A stretch of DNA of 64,000 nucleotides from Hymenobacter lucidus (lineage in GTDB: Bacteria; Bacteroidota; Bacteroidia; Cytophagales; Hymenobacteraceae): positions 434,001 through 498,000 of the forward strand of contig NZ_JAJADR010000003.1 in the NCBI RefSeq assembly GCF_020447265.1, given 5' to 3'. Shown piece after piece: positions 36,501 to 44,110 of the stretch; position 1 is the first letter of the stretch, and each line of letters opens with the position of its first letter. The notes below the pieces were generated by a model that ran no database searches, had not been told where the DNA came from, and saw only the letters and a list, made by a program, of their open reading frames with translations. Position numbers and translations under genes: made by a program.

Positions 36501-39373
36501 TTGCCAACGCCGGTAATGACGTGGCAACCTGCTCGGGTGAGGCCAAAGTCCTGGGCTCAGCGGCCTTAACCGGCTACACCTACCAGTGGAGCCCAGCCAC
36601 CGGCCTGAGCAGCACCAGCGTGGCCCAGCCCACCTTCCTCCTGACCAATACCGGCACCACCGCCCAGCAGTTTACCTACACGCTCACGGCTACCACGGCC
36701 CAGGGCTGCACGGCTACTGATGTCGTCGTCGTGACGCTGAACCCGGCCGCCGTGGCTGATGCGGGTACGAACAGGACGTTCTGCTCGGGCGGCTCGGCCG
36801 TGCTGGGCAATGCGGCCAGTGCCGTGGCCGGCAGCTCCTACCTCTGGAGCCCAGCTACCGGCCTGAGCTCGGCTACCGCAGTGGCACCCACCGTAACGCT
36901 GACCAACACGACCTCGGCCCCGATTACGACGACGTATACCTTGCGCGTAACCACCAATCAGGGCTGCGTAGACACCAAAACGGTAACGGTAACGGTGAAC
37001 CCCGCAGCCGTTGCCAACGCCGGTAACGACCTGGTAACCTGCTCGGGTGAGCCGAAAGTGCTGGGCTCTGCCGCGCTGACGGGCTACACCTACCAGTGGA
37101 GCCCAGCTACCGGGCTGAGCAGCACTACTGCTGCCCAGCCAACGTTCCTGCAAACCAATACCGGCACTACTCCTCAGCAGTTTACCTACACCCTGACCGC
37201 TACTACCGCTGAAGGCTGCACCGCTACCGACCTGGTAGTAATAACCCTGAACCCGGCCGCCGTGGCCAACGCGGGAATTGACGCGGCGCTCTGCGACAGT
37301 AAAAAAGTAACGCTGGGCACGCCGGGCCTCACGGGCTACTCCTACCAGTGGAGCCCGGCTACCGACCTGAGCAGCGCCACCGCCGCCCGCCCCGAGCTGA
37401 CGGCCGTAAATACCACTCAGAGCCCCATTACCCGCACCTACACCCTCACGGCCACTACCGCTCAGGGCTGCACCAGCACCGACCAGGTGGTAGTTACCAT
37501 CAACCCCCGGCCCTTGGTCGATAATATCCAGGGCACGGCTTCCGTGTGCCCTACCATTCAGGGCGTGGTGTACAGCATCGTGAATCCGCGAAGCACCGAA
37601 TATCGCTGGACGGTGGTGGGCGGCACCATTACCAGCGGCGACGGGACGGCCAGCATTACCGTGAACTGGGGCGCGGCCAATGCCAATGCCAGCGTGCAGG
37701 CCTTTGCCCGCAACCAGTTCCAGTGCGACTCCGACCCAGTTACGTTCCCCGTCGTTATCAACCAGCGCCTGGATACCGAAACTCCGAAAGGCCCGGCCAG
37801 CGTGTGCCTCGCCAACGGCCCCTATACCTACTCGGTACTGCCCACCACGGGCTCTATCTACGCCTGGCAGATTACGGGCGGCACCCAGATCAGCACCGGG
37901 CCCGGCTCGGTGCTGGTGCAGTGGAATGGCCCCGGCACGGGTACGGTTACCGTCACGGAAACCAGCAACCCCAACGGCGGCCCCATCACCTGCTTCGGCC
38001 AGAGCCAGCCGCTGAGCGTGACCATCCTGCCCTCACCGGCCGCCAACCTGGCCCTGGCCGGCCCCGACCGGGTGTGCGCCGGCAGCACGCTGAGCTACTC
38101 CCTACCCGGCGCGGCAACGGGCTCCACGTTCCAGTTTACCCTCGACGGCGCCACGATAAGCAACACGGGCAATACAGTTTCCTTCCTGGCCCCGGCTCCC
38201 GGCACCCACATCCTGACCGTGAAGGAAACCAACGCCAGTGCCTGCGCCGGCCCGGTCTTCACCAAGACGTTCACTGTTGATCCGCTGCCGACGGCGGTGA
38301 CGATTACCGGTCCGGCCAGCATCTGCCCCGGCCCTGCTGGCTTTGGCACGCAGCAGTATTCAGTAACGAATACGCCGGGCTCGACCTACGCCTGGACCGT
38401 GACGGGCGGCACTATTGTGAGCGGTAACGGCACCAGCGCCATTGTGGTGAGCTTCCCGGCCGGCTTCGCAGCCCGCACCGTAGCCGTAGTTCAAAGCTCC
38501 AGCTTCGGCTGCGCCGGGCCGCTGGCTACGCTTACCGTGCGCCCCGACAACGTGAGCGTGGCGTTGCGGGCGGCCTCAGTAGTGCCCGGCGACCGGAGCA
38601 TCACTGTGAGCCTGAGCGTACCCGATAACGTGGGCAACACCAGCCAGGTCCGGATTCTACGGCGCGATGCCGGCACTACCGCCACCTTCGCCGTGGTAGG
38701 CAACGCGGCCAATACCGCTCCTACCTTCACCGATACCAGCGTGGATGCCGACGCCAAAGCCTACGACTACCGCGTGGAGCTGCTCAACAACTGCGGCACC
38801 ACGCTGGCCAGTCAGGAGCACACCACCATCCGGACCACGGCTACGGCTACCGAAGGCAGCAAAGACGGCCGCCAGGAAGGCACGGTGAAGGTGAGCTGGA
38901 ATGCCTACAAAGGCTTTACGGTGAAAGAATATCAGCTCTTCCGCACGGCCGGCACCGCCCCCGCCCAGCTCGTCACCACTGTATCGGGCAGCACCCTGGA
39001 GCAGGAATTCGCCAGCAGCTCGGCCGGCTTCGACCAGTGTTTCCGGGTAGTGGCCGTGAGCACCGACGCCGGCCCGGCGGCCGTAACGGCGGCTTCCAAC
39101 GATGCCTGCGTCAACTTCGCCAACGACCTGGTGTTCTACAACATCATCACCCCGAATAACGACGGCGTTAACGACGCGTTTGTCGTTCGCAACCTTGGCC
39201 TGTACTCCGATTACACGATGAGCTTCTACAACCGCTGGGGCAAGGAAGTGTACAAAACCAACAGCTACGCCAACAACTGGAAGGCCGAAGAACAGCCCGC
39301 CGGCGTGTACTACTACCTGCTCAAGCTCAATAGCGGCCAGTCGTACAAAGGCTGGTTTGAGGTAGTCAAGTAA
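33596..39373 (+). CDS. Giant T9SS type B (gliding-motility-associated C-terminal) repeat protein
   Basis: 1925-aa surface protein. A signal peptide (LLRSLLLLLFLVGLRAAPATA) leads into 'SHLVGGEMNYKYL', the usual N-terminus of a Bacteroidota family with gliding-motility-associated C-termini. Residues ~340-630 are cadherin/PKD-like. Residues 628-1305 are eight Ig/PKD-like units in A-B alternation. More PKD-like modules follow (~1310-1700), then an FN3-like region, and the type B sorting domain at 1844-1925 ('NIITPNNDGVNDAFVV' ... 'QSYKGWFEVVK'). No enzyme domain is seen. The function is likely adhesion or motility support at the cell surface. Confidence 0.92.
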   Translation: MRTTLLRSLLLLLFLVGLRAAPATASHLVGGEMNYKYLDANGSAGTPFRYRITVLLYINWECTNTNDVSNVPDGRCNIFVNIYNKQNGLRLNSGQFAQNFNCAQVTCAGRPNQTDTQPQGSYRLPRVSNPSITPPLPGGCTLPGGPPPPVRLCRYEAIVELPVSFDGYYVVYTDGTRNRSINNLLQPDNQNQTIFVDMAPPLLPNTSPTFSDTAVVVICQGDTSIVVNNAVDVDGDRLIYSFSTPYNIPGALGGPPPTTFTPPPPSVTYNTGFSATAPFGPGAGNYAFLNASNGLSRYATSQQGRYVVAVEVKEFRKINGNEVLIGSTRREIQLVSRQCQPNQSPQFTAGTLANKTFTIEEGETLNFNLAATDPDGNPINLRVNSVLLDGSGPFDASFSGSQGVVQPSNPTGTVTITGTGGSVSGLFSFNSRCGNARSTLYDVVVTATDQACGAKSVADIFQIRVNRAAGPTSISGDGVICDQTQVRAYTAGGATPASYLWKVKGGAIQGSNSASSVQVRWNTTGAGRVTLQGVSTLGCPSDSVARDIDIRPASALAVTPTNATICLGGSTTLTASGAASYTWTGGNQTFTGPTITVAPTQTTTYTVTSTDGVCTTSRQVTVTVNQTAVANAGDDLTTCSGEAKTLGTAALTGYTYQWSPAAGLSSPTAAQPTFLQTNTGTTAQQFTYTVTATTAQGCTATDVVVVTLSPAAVANAGAAKTICSGGSTTIGTAPDGLAGRTYQWSPATGLSDPTAASPTVTLTNTGTAPLVVRYTLTVSTNQLCSTSAGVDVTVNPAAVANAGNDVVTCSGDSKVLGSTALTGYTYQWSPATGLSSATVAQPTFLQTNTGTTAQQFTYTLTATTAEGCTATDVVVVTLNPAAVADAGTSKTFCSGGSALLGNAASAVAGSSYLWSPSTGLSDPTAVAPTVTLTNTTSAPITVTYTLRVTTGPGCVDTKTVTVTVNPASVANAGNDVATCSGEAKVLGSAALTGYTYQWSPATGLSSTSVAQPTFLLTNTGTTAQQFTYTLTATTAQGCTATDVVVVTLNPAAVADAGTNRTFCSGGSAVLGNAASAVAGSSYLWSPATGLSSATAVAPTVTLTNTTSAPITTTYTLRVTTNQGCVDTKTVTVTVNPAAVANAGNDLVTCSGEPKVLGSAALTGYTYQWSPATGLSSTTAAQPTFLQTNTGTTPQQFTYTLTATTAEGCTATDLVVITLNPAAVANAGIDAALCDSKKVTLGTPGLTGYSYQWSPATDLSSATAARPELTAVNTTQSPITRTYTLTATTAQGCTSTDQVVVTINPRPLVDNIQGTASVCPTIQGVVYSIVNPRSTEYRWTVVGGTITSGDGTASITVNWGAANANASVQAFARNQFQCDSDPVTFPVVINQRLDTETPKGPASVCLANGPYTYSVLPTTGSIYAWQITGGTQISTGPGSVLVQWNGPGTGTVTVTETSNPNGGPITCFGQSQPLSVTILPSPAANLALAGPDRVCAGSTLSYSLPGAATGSTFQFTLDGATISNTGNTVSFLAPAPGTHILTVKETNASACAGPVFTKTFTVDPLPTAVTITGPASICPGPAGFGTQQYSVTNTPGSTYAWTVTGGTIVSGNGTSAIVVSFPAGFAARTVAVVQSSSFGCAGPLATLTVRPDNVSVALRAASVVPGDRSITVSLSVPDNVGNTSQVRILRRDAGTTATFAVVGNAANTAPTFTDTSVDADAKAYDYRVELLNNCGTTLASQEHTTIRTTATATEGSKDGRQEGTVKVSWNAYKGFTVKEYQLFRTAGTAPAQLVTTVSGSTLEQEFASSSAGFDQCFRVVAVSTDAGPAAVTAASNDACVNFANDLVFYNIITPNNDGVNDAFVVRNLGLYSDYTMSFYNRWGKEVYKTNSYANNWKAEEQPAGVYYYLLKLNSGQSYKGWFEVVK
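35477..37510 (+). repeat. Coding tandem repeat array, A/B alternating units of 252 and 258 nt
   Basis: Unit starts are at 35477 (A1), 35729 (B1), 35987 (A2), 36239 (B2), 36497 (A3), 36749 (B3), 37007 (A4) and 37259 (A5). A units are 84 codons ('ANAGNDVVTCSG', 'LTGYTYQWSPATGL', 'TAQQFTYTLTATTA'); B units are 86 codons ('FCSGG', 'SSYLWSP', 'TYTLRVTT'). All units share 'YxWSPxTxLS' and one Cys near the start and one near the end. Lengths are exact across the array, which points to amplification of an A-B dimer. Confidence 0.93.
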
Positions 39374-39395
39374 GCCCGCCAACCGCCGCTCACCG

Positions 39396-39430
39396 CAGGC
39401 CCTCCGGATTCCGGGGGGCCTGCTTTCGTT
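39396..39430 (+). terminator. Terminator after the giant repeat protein
   Basis: A 12-bp stem CAGGCCCTCCGG/CCGGGGGGCCTG (one G-U) with an ATT loop, followed by CTTTCGTTT. Confidence 0.75.
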
Positions 39431-39452
39431 TCGGCCCCGGCAGGCCCGCAGC

Positions 39453-39520
39453 AAAATCCCGGCGGATTTCACCTAAAATCCCGGCGGATTTTGTCGGAAG
39501 TCCCGGCGGATGTTGCCGCA
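39453..39520. repeat. Short non-coding tandem repeat, three copies
   Basis: AAAATCCCGGCGGATTT at 39453 and 39475, and a diverged copy (AAGTCCCGGCGGATGTT) at 39498, spaced 22-23 nt. Each copy is partly self-complementary (AATCC/GGATT). It lies 80-150 bp before the rlmD start. Confidence 0.7.
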
Positions 39521-39600
39521 AGCCGGCCGGGACTTCCGGGCCGGCCACGGCCAAGTCCACAAAATCCGCGGCAGCGGGTTAATCGGCCCGAATCCGTGGT

Positions 39601-39608
39601 TACCTTTG
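39601..39608 (+). promoter_or_regulatory. -7 element (TACCTTTG) next to the rlmD start
   Basis: Exact TAnnTTTG match only 5 nt before the GTG start codon, predicting a leaderless or nearly leaderless mRNA. It supports the GTG at 39614 over the longer upstream frame. Confidence 0.6.
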
Positions 39609-39613
39609 CCCCC

Positions 39614-41023
39614 GTGAGGAAATCAGTAAAAAACATTCCGGCGGAATTGCTCCGCGAAGTCGAAATTACCGACATGGTGGCCGAGGGCAAGTGCCTGGTA
39701 CGCCGCGACAATCTGGTCATCTTCGTGACGGGCGTGGCGCCCGGCGACGTGGTGGATCTGCGCGTGGTGAAGGCCAAGAAGAGCTTCCTAGAAGCCGTAG
39801 CCACGAAGTTTCACAAGTATTCCGACCTGCGGGTGGAGCCCTTTTGCCAGCACTTCGGCACCTGCGGGGGCTGCAAGTGGCAGCACCTGGGCTACGATAC
39901 CCAACTCAAGTTCAAGCAGCAGCAGGTGCAGGACAACCTCCAGCGCATCGGCAAAGTGGCCCTGCCCGAGATTGAGCCCATTCAGCACTCGCCCGGCCGC
40001 ACTTACTACCGCAACAAGCTCGAATACACCTTCAGCCACAATGGCTGGCTGACCAACGAGCAGATTCAGGCCGGCGAGGAAATCGAGCGGCGGGTGCTGG
40101 GCTTCCACACGCCCAACCGCTTCGACAAGATCATCGACGTGCAGCACTGCTGGCTGCAGCCCGAGCCGAGCAACGAAATCCGGCTGGCCGTGCGCAACTA
40201 CGCCCACGAGCACAATCTGCCCTTCAACAACCTCGTCACTCAGGAAGGCTTTCTGCGCAACCTCATCATCCGGACGGCCAATACCGGCGACCTTATGGTG
40301 ATTCTGCAGTGCTACTACGCCCACGACGCCCTGATTCCGCTGCTGGATTTTCTGGCCGCCAAGTTCCCGAACATCACGTCGCTCAACTACGTGCTCAACG
40401 ACAAGGGCAACGAAACCTTCCACGACCTGGACGTGGTTTGCTACAAAGGGGAGCCCTACATCCATGAGGAAATGGAAGGGCTGCGCTTCCGTGTGGGGCC
40501 GAAATCGTTCTACCAAACCAACTCGGAAGGCGCCTACAACCTGTATAAGCTCACCCGCGAGTTTGCCGGCCTCACCGGCACCGAGCTGGTGTACGACCTC
40601 TACACCGGCGCCGGCACCATTGCCAACTTCGTAGCCCGCCAGGCCCGGCACGTGGTGGGCGTGGAGTATGTGGAATCGGCGGTGAAGGATGCTTACCTGA
40701 ACTCGGAAATCAACAACGTAACCAACACCGAGTTCTACGCCGGTGACATGAAGGACGTGCTCAACGCCGAGTTCATCCAGAAGCACGGCCGCCCCGACGT
40801 GGTCATCACCGACCCGCCCCGGGCCGGCATGCACCCCGACGTAGTGGCCCGCCTACTCGAAATGCGCGCCCCCCGCATCGTCTATGTCAGCTGCAACCCC
40901 GCCACCCAGGCCCGGGACTTGGAGATGCTCGACGAGGCCTATAAAGTAGTGCGCGTGCGGCCGGTGGATATGTTCCCCCACACCCACCACGTGGAGAATG
41001 TAGTGCTGCTGGAGCTGAAGTAA
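39614..41023 (+). CDS. rlmD: 23S rRNA (uracil-5-)-methyltransferase RlmD/TrmA family
   Basis: 469-aa SAM-dependent RNA m5U methyltransferase. An N-terminal TRAM domain ('VEITDMVAEGKCLVRRDNLV') is followed by iron-sulfur cysteines in 'FCQHFGTCGGCKWQH', a central RNA-binding domain, and a Rossmann methyltransferase domain with 'YDLYTGAGTIANF', 'VVITDPPRAGMHPDV' and catalytic Cys in 'IVYVSCNPATQARDLEML'. I use GTG 39614 because family likeness begins there and a promoter element precedes it. RlmD is the usual Bacteroidota name; RlmCD- or TrmA-like specificity cannot be excluded. Confidence 0.92.
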   Translation: MRKSVKNIPAELLREVEITDMVAEGKCLVRRDNLVIFVTGVAPGDVVDLRVVKAKKSFLEAVATKFHKYSDLRVEPFCQHFGTCGGCKWQHLGYDTQLKFKQQQVQDNLQRIGKVALPEIEPIQHSPGRTYYRNKLEYTFSHNGWLTNEQIQAGEEIERRVLGFHTPNRFDKIIDVQHCWLQPEPSNEIRLAVRNYAHEHNLPFNNLVTQEGFLRNLIIRTANTGDLMVILQCYYAHDALIPLLDFLAAKFPNITSLNYVLNDKGNETFHDLDVVCYKGEPYIHEEMEGLRFRVGPKSFYQTNSEGAYNLYKLTREFAGLTGTELVYDLYTGAGTIANFVARQARHVVGVEYVESAVKDAYLNSEINNVTNTEFYAGDMKDVLNAEFIQKHGRPDVVITDPPRAGMHPDVVARLLEMRAPRIVYVSCNPATQARDLEMLDEAYKVVRVRPVDMFPHTHHVENVVLLELK

Positions 41024-41041
41024 GGCTCCCCCTGATATTCC

Positions 41042-41404
41042 ATGGGACTTGACATCACCCTAGCTAGAATTGTCGGCGGTGAAGTCAATGAAGCTGATTA
41101 CTTTCTTGCAGACGAGTCACCCGAGTTGCAGCCCTTTTTTCATCACCTTATACGCACGAAACATTTTGCCTATGAGGATGAAGAATTTGATGCGGAAGTA
41201 TATTTCCTAGAGGACTTAGCTTATCAGCGGAAAGGAGTCGTAGCCGCTTTCTACAACGATTTTGCGAACGATGTATGTTTAACCCGTCAGCATGAGGTTG
41301 ACCGGATGTTAACTTATGTTGACGAAAAACATAAAGCTGATTTTGACAATTTCTTCGTCAAGCAATTTAAGGAAGGTCAAACAGTTGTCATTATCAGCTG
41401 GTAA
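41042..41404 (+). CDS. Uncharacterised 120-aa protein, AT-rich gene
   Basis: Acidic, aromatic-rich protein ('YFLADESPELQPFFHHLI', 'YEDEEFDAEVYFLEDLAY') with no signal peptide or transmembrane helix and no domain I recognise. Its DNA is visibly more AT-rich and uses different codons (TTT, GAT, AAA, TTA) from its neighbours, which suggests recent transfer. Size and composition recall small cytoplasmic immunity-type proteins, but no toxin gene is adjacent. Starts 18 bp after rlmD and ends 14 bp before the next small gene. Confidence 0.7.
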   Translation: MGLDITLARIVGGEVNEADYFLADESPELQPFFHHLIRTKHFAYEDEEFDAEVYFLEDLAYQRKGVVAAFYNDFANDVCLTRQHEVDRMLTYVDEKHKADFDNFFVKQFKEGQTVVIISW

Positions 41405-41418
41405 ACACATTTTGTATC

Positions 41419-41793
41419 ATGGACTACGCCAACGACCCTGAACTGAACGGCAAATACCTCGGCACCATCACCAAGGACTTCGCCGCCGTGTCCGATACCA
41501 TCATGGAAGCCTCGTCGCAGGTGCGCAAGATGGACATTTCCAAATACCCGATTTTTGTCTTTGCGCGCCAGGAAGTGCCCATCGGCAGCCTGCTGGTAAA
41601 TGCCGACGACGCCGGGCTGGAGTGGCACGTCTTTGCCTCGTTTCTGGAGCTATTCGTGCAGCAGGGCATCATCGGAGCCGAGGGCATCGAAGCCTTCCAG
41701 CAAACCTACAAGGACCCCAACGAGTACTGCTGCCTGTTCGTACTCGACGAGGAGTTCACCAATTTCGTCTTCGTACCGTACCCGGAAGACTAG
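41419..41793 (+). CDS. Uncharacterised 124-aa protein
   Basis: Small soluble acidic protein with alternating helices and strands ('GKYLGTITKDFAAVSDTIME', 'YPIFVFARQEVPIGSLLV', 'CCLFVLDEEFTNFVFVPYPED'). It resembles conserved hypothetical proteins of Cytophagales, with normal GC content unlike its left neighbour. No function is suggested. A strong bidirectional terminator follows. Confidence 0.8.
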   Translation: MDYANDPELNGKYLGTITKDFAAVSDTIMEASSQVRKMDISKYPIFVFARQEVPIGSLLVNADDAGLEWHVFASFLELFVQQGIIGAEGIEAFQQTYKDPNEYCCLFVLDEEFTNFVFVPYPED

Positions 41794-41829
41794 GCACTGT
41801 TAAGGCTTAGCAGATTTAACTTCTGTGAA

Positions 41830-41877
41830 TTAAAACAGCAAAGGCCATCCGGTTACGGGTGGCCTTTGCTGTTTTAA
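41830..41877. terminator. Strong bidirectional terminator
   Basis: A 21-bp stem from TTAAAACAGCAAAGGCCA with its complement TGGCCTTTGCTGTTTTAA, one G-U pair near the 6-nt loop, and A/T runs at the base. It separates the plus-strand hypothetical gene from the convergent thiL. Confidence 0.92.
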
Positions 41878-41892
41878 TCAAGCTTGACATTG

Positions 41893-42921
41893 CTAAAAGT
41901 GCTGCCAGCCCTGGGCTTTCAGCGGAATGGGCTGACCCTGCTTGGTTACCAGATTTACCCCGTCGCTCTTCTCGGTGATGTGGCCGATGATGGTGATGTC
42001 GGGGTGGTTTTTGATTTTGTCGTGGTCGGTGAGCGGGATGGTGAAAAGCAACTCATAGTCTTCACCGCCGTTGAGCATGCACATGATGGGGTCGAGGTTG
42101 AACTCATTGGCCACTTCCAGCATGGGGTTGGCCGCCGGCAGGTTCTCCGAAAACACCCGCGCCCCGGTGCCCGACTGCTGGCAGAGGTGCAGCACTTCCG
42201 AAGCCAGCCCGTCCGATACGTCAATCATGCTAGTGGGCACCACGCCCAGGTCGCGCAGCTCGTGAATCACGTCCATGCGGGCCTCGGGGCGCAGCTGGCG
42301 CTGCAATACGTAGGGGTACTTTTCCAGCTCGGGCTGCATGTCAGGGTCGGCGGTCCAGGCCGCTTTTTCGCGCTCCAGCACCTGCAAACCCAGAAAAGCC
42401 CCGCCCAGGTCGCCGGTGACGCAGAGCAAGTCGTTGGGGCGGGCTCCGCTGCGGCGCACGGCCTGCCCGCTCGGCACCTGCCCCATAGCGGTGATGCTGA
42501 TGGTAAGGCCACCCCGGCTGGCGGTGGTGTCGCCGCCCACCAGGTCCACGTTGTAGGCCTCGCAGGCCAGGCGCATGCCTTCGTAGAGCTCATCAATGGC
42601 CTCCACCGAGTAGCGGCTCCCAATGGCCAGACCTACTACAATCTGGGTCGGCACGGCGTTCATGGCGGCAATATCCGACACGTTGACGGCTACGGCCTTA
42701 TAGCCCACGTGCTTGAGGGGGCAAAACGTGAGGTCGAAATGCACGCCTTCCACCAGCAAATCGGTGCTGACTACCAGGTCGTGGCCGGCTTCGGGGGCCA
42801 GGATGGCCGCGTCGTCGCCGATGCCGAGGCGGGTGCTAGGCTGGCGCAGGGTTACGGTTTGCTGAATTCGGCGGATCAGGCCAAACTCGCCGAGGTTTTC
42901 CAAAGGGGTGATGTCACTCAT
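41893..42921 (-). CDS. thiL: Thiamine-monophosphate kinase
   Basis: 342-aa AIR-synthase-fold kinase that makes thiamine pyrophosphate from thiamine monophosphate. The metal-binding loop 'RLGIGDDAAILAP' is near 45, followed by 'VSTDLLVEGVHFDL', 'NVSDIAAMNAVPT', 'VDLVGGDTTASRGGLTISI' and 'MIDVSDGLASEVLHL'. I start at 42921 (MSDITPLENLGEF); the longer open frame upstream crosses the promoter and part of the araC-type gene. No other thiamine gene or TPP riboswitch is near. Confidence 0.95.
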   Translation of the reverse strand: MSDITPLENLGEFGLIRRIQQTVTLRQPSTRLGIGDDAAILAPEAGHDLVVSTDLLVEGVHFDLTFCPLKHVGYKAVAVNVSDIAAMNAVPTQIVVGLAIGSRYSVEAIDELYEGMRLACEAYNVDLVGGDTTASRGGLTISITAMGQVPSGQAVRRSGARPNDLLCVTGDLGGAFLGLQVLEREKAAWTADPDMQPELEKYPYVLQRQLRPEARMDVIHELRDLGVVPTSMIDVSDGLASEVLHLCQQSGTGARVFSENLPAANPMLEVANEFNLDPIMCMLNGGEDYELLFTIPLTDHDKIKNHPDITIIGHITEKSDGVNLVTKQGQPIPLKAQGWQHF

Positions 42922-42925
42922 GGCG

Positions 42926-42933
42926 CAAAAGTA
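42926..42933 (-). promoter_or_regulatory. -7 element (TACTTTTG) adjacent to the thiL start
   Basis: Exact TAnnTTTG on the minus strand, 4 nt before the thiL ATG, predicting a leaderless or nearly leaderless transcript. No clear -33 TTG at 19 nt. Confidence 0.5.
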
Positions 42934-43098
42934 CGGTACGGGAAGGATAGGATGCAGCAACAGGTACGGATTTGCGGAGTATAGCGCCCAGGTAAAACCC
43001 GCGGGTGGGCAAGTTGCTTTACGATTTGGCCGGGGCCGGCCGCTCCTGTTGCAGGCGGGGGCCAACTTATTCCGCCCGTAAGCTGTTACTTGCCACTT

Positions 43099-43977
43099 AT
43101 GCCGGACTTCGCCCCGTATACCTACACCTCTGAGCTGTACGAAAGCCCGGCCCTGACGAGCAGCGTGGCGCTGAACTGGCCCGGGGTGCGCCTGGAGCGC
43201 TACCGCCTGCAACCCATGAAACTGCCCGCCCACAGCCACGAGCACCACTTGCTGCTCGTGCACCAGGGCGCCCAGCCCGTAGTGGCCAGCCGCCGCACCG
43301 GCTCCCGCGTGGAGGCTGACCGGTTCCGGAGCGGCGACGTAGGTTTGTACCCCGGCGGCGAGTACGGCCCGTTTGGCTGGGACAGTCCGGTAGATATCAT
43401 TCAGGTGCACCTCGATGCGCAGGCGCTGGAAACCCGAGCCCGCCGCGACCTGGACCTGAGCTACTTTGCGCTGCAGGAGCGGTTTCGCTGTGAAGATGGG
43501 CTGCTAGTACAGCTGAGCCAGCAACTGCTGGCCGCCACCGGCCGGGCCCATACGCTGGGCCAGCTCTACGCCGAGTCGCTGGTGACGACGCTCTGCTACC
43601 ACCTCATCGAGCACCACGCCACGTTTGAGCGCCGCCTGGCCGATGGCGCCGGAGGCCGGCTGCCGGCGGTGGTGCTGGCTCGTGTAGATGCTTACCTGGA
43701 GGCTCACGCCGAAGCGCCCGTTACGCTGGAAGTGTTGGCCGGCCTGGCCAATCTGAGCGTATTTCACTTTGCCCGCCGCTTCAAGCACACCACCGGCCGT
43801 GCGCCTTACCAATACGTGCTGGAGTGGAAAATAGGGCGGGCGCGGGCTCTGCTGCGGGCCGGCGAGCTGCCGGTAGCCGCCATCGGCGACGCGCTGGGCT
43901 TTGCCTCGCCGGCTCATTTTGCGGCGGCATTTAAACGGGCTGTGGGTGTGAGCCCCCGGGCATTTCAGCAAGGATAG
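43099..43977 (+). CDS. AraC-family transcriptional regulator
   Basis: 292-aa regulator with an N-terminal cupin-like sensor ('MKLPAHSHEHHLLLVHQG') and two C-terminal HTH motifs ('VTLEVLAGLANLSVFHFARR' and 'LPVAAIGDALGFASPAHFAA'), ending 'RAVGVSPRAFQQG'. The start is the ATG at 43099. It lies 133 bp upstream of an NmrA-like gene and an epoxide-hydrolase-like gene on the same strand and probably controls them. Upstream it is divergent from thiL. Confidence 0.92.
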   Translation: MPDFAPYTYTSELYESPALTSSVALNWPGVRLERYRLQPMKLPAHSHEHHLLLVHQGAQPVVASRRTGSRVEADRFRSGDVGLYPGGEYGPFGWDSPVDIIQVHLDAQALETRARRDLDLSYFALQERFRCEDGLLVQLSQQLLAATGRAHTLGQLYAESLVTTLCYHLIEHHATFERRLADGAGGRLPAVVLARVDAYLEAHAEAPVTLEVLAGLANLSVFHFARRFKHTTGRAPYQYVLEWKIGRARALLRAGELPVAAIGDALGFASPAHFAAAFKRAVGVSPRAFQQG

Positions 43978-44110
43978 GCGGCCCGCCAAAAAGCAAGAAT
44001 ACGTAGGTAAAGCGCAAGAATCAGGCATCCGGCTGAGTAGTGTTGGAGGACCTTTGAGGCAGTTAAAGCCGCTGTAAAACGGCGGCGTCTCATCCTCATT
44101 CCCTCCTTAT

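Noticed and set aside
35477..37510. CRISPR-like array
   Set aside because: Repeats are 252-258 nt long, in frame and coding, with no short identical repeats or unique spacers.
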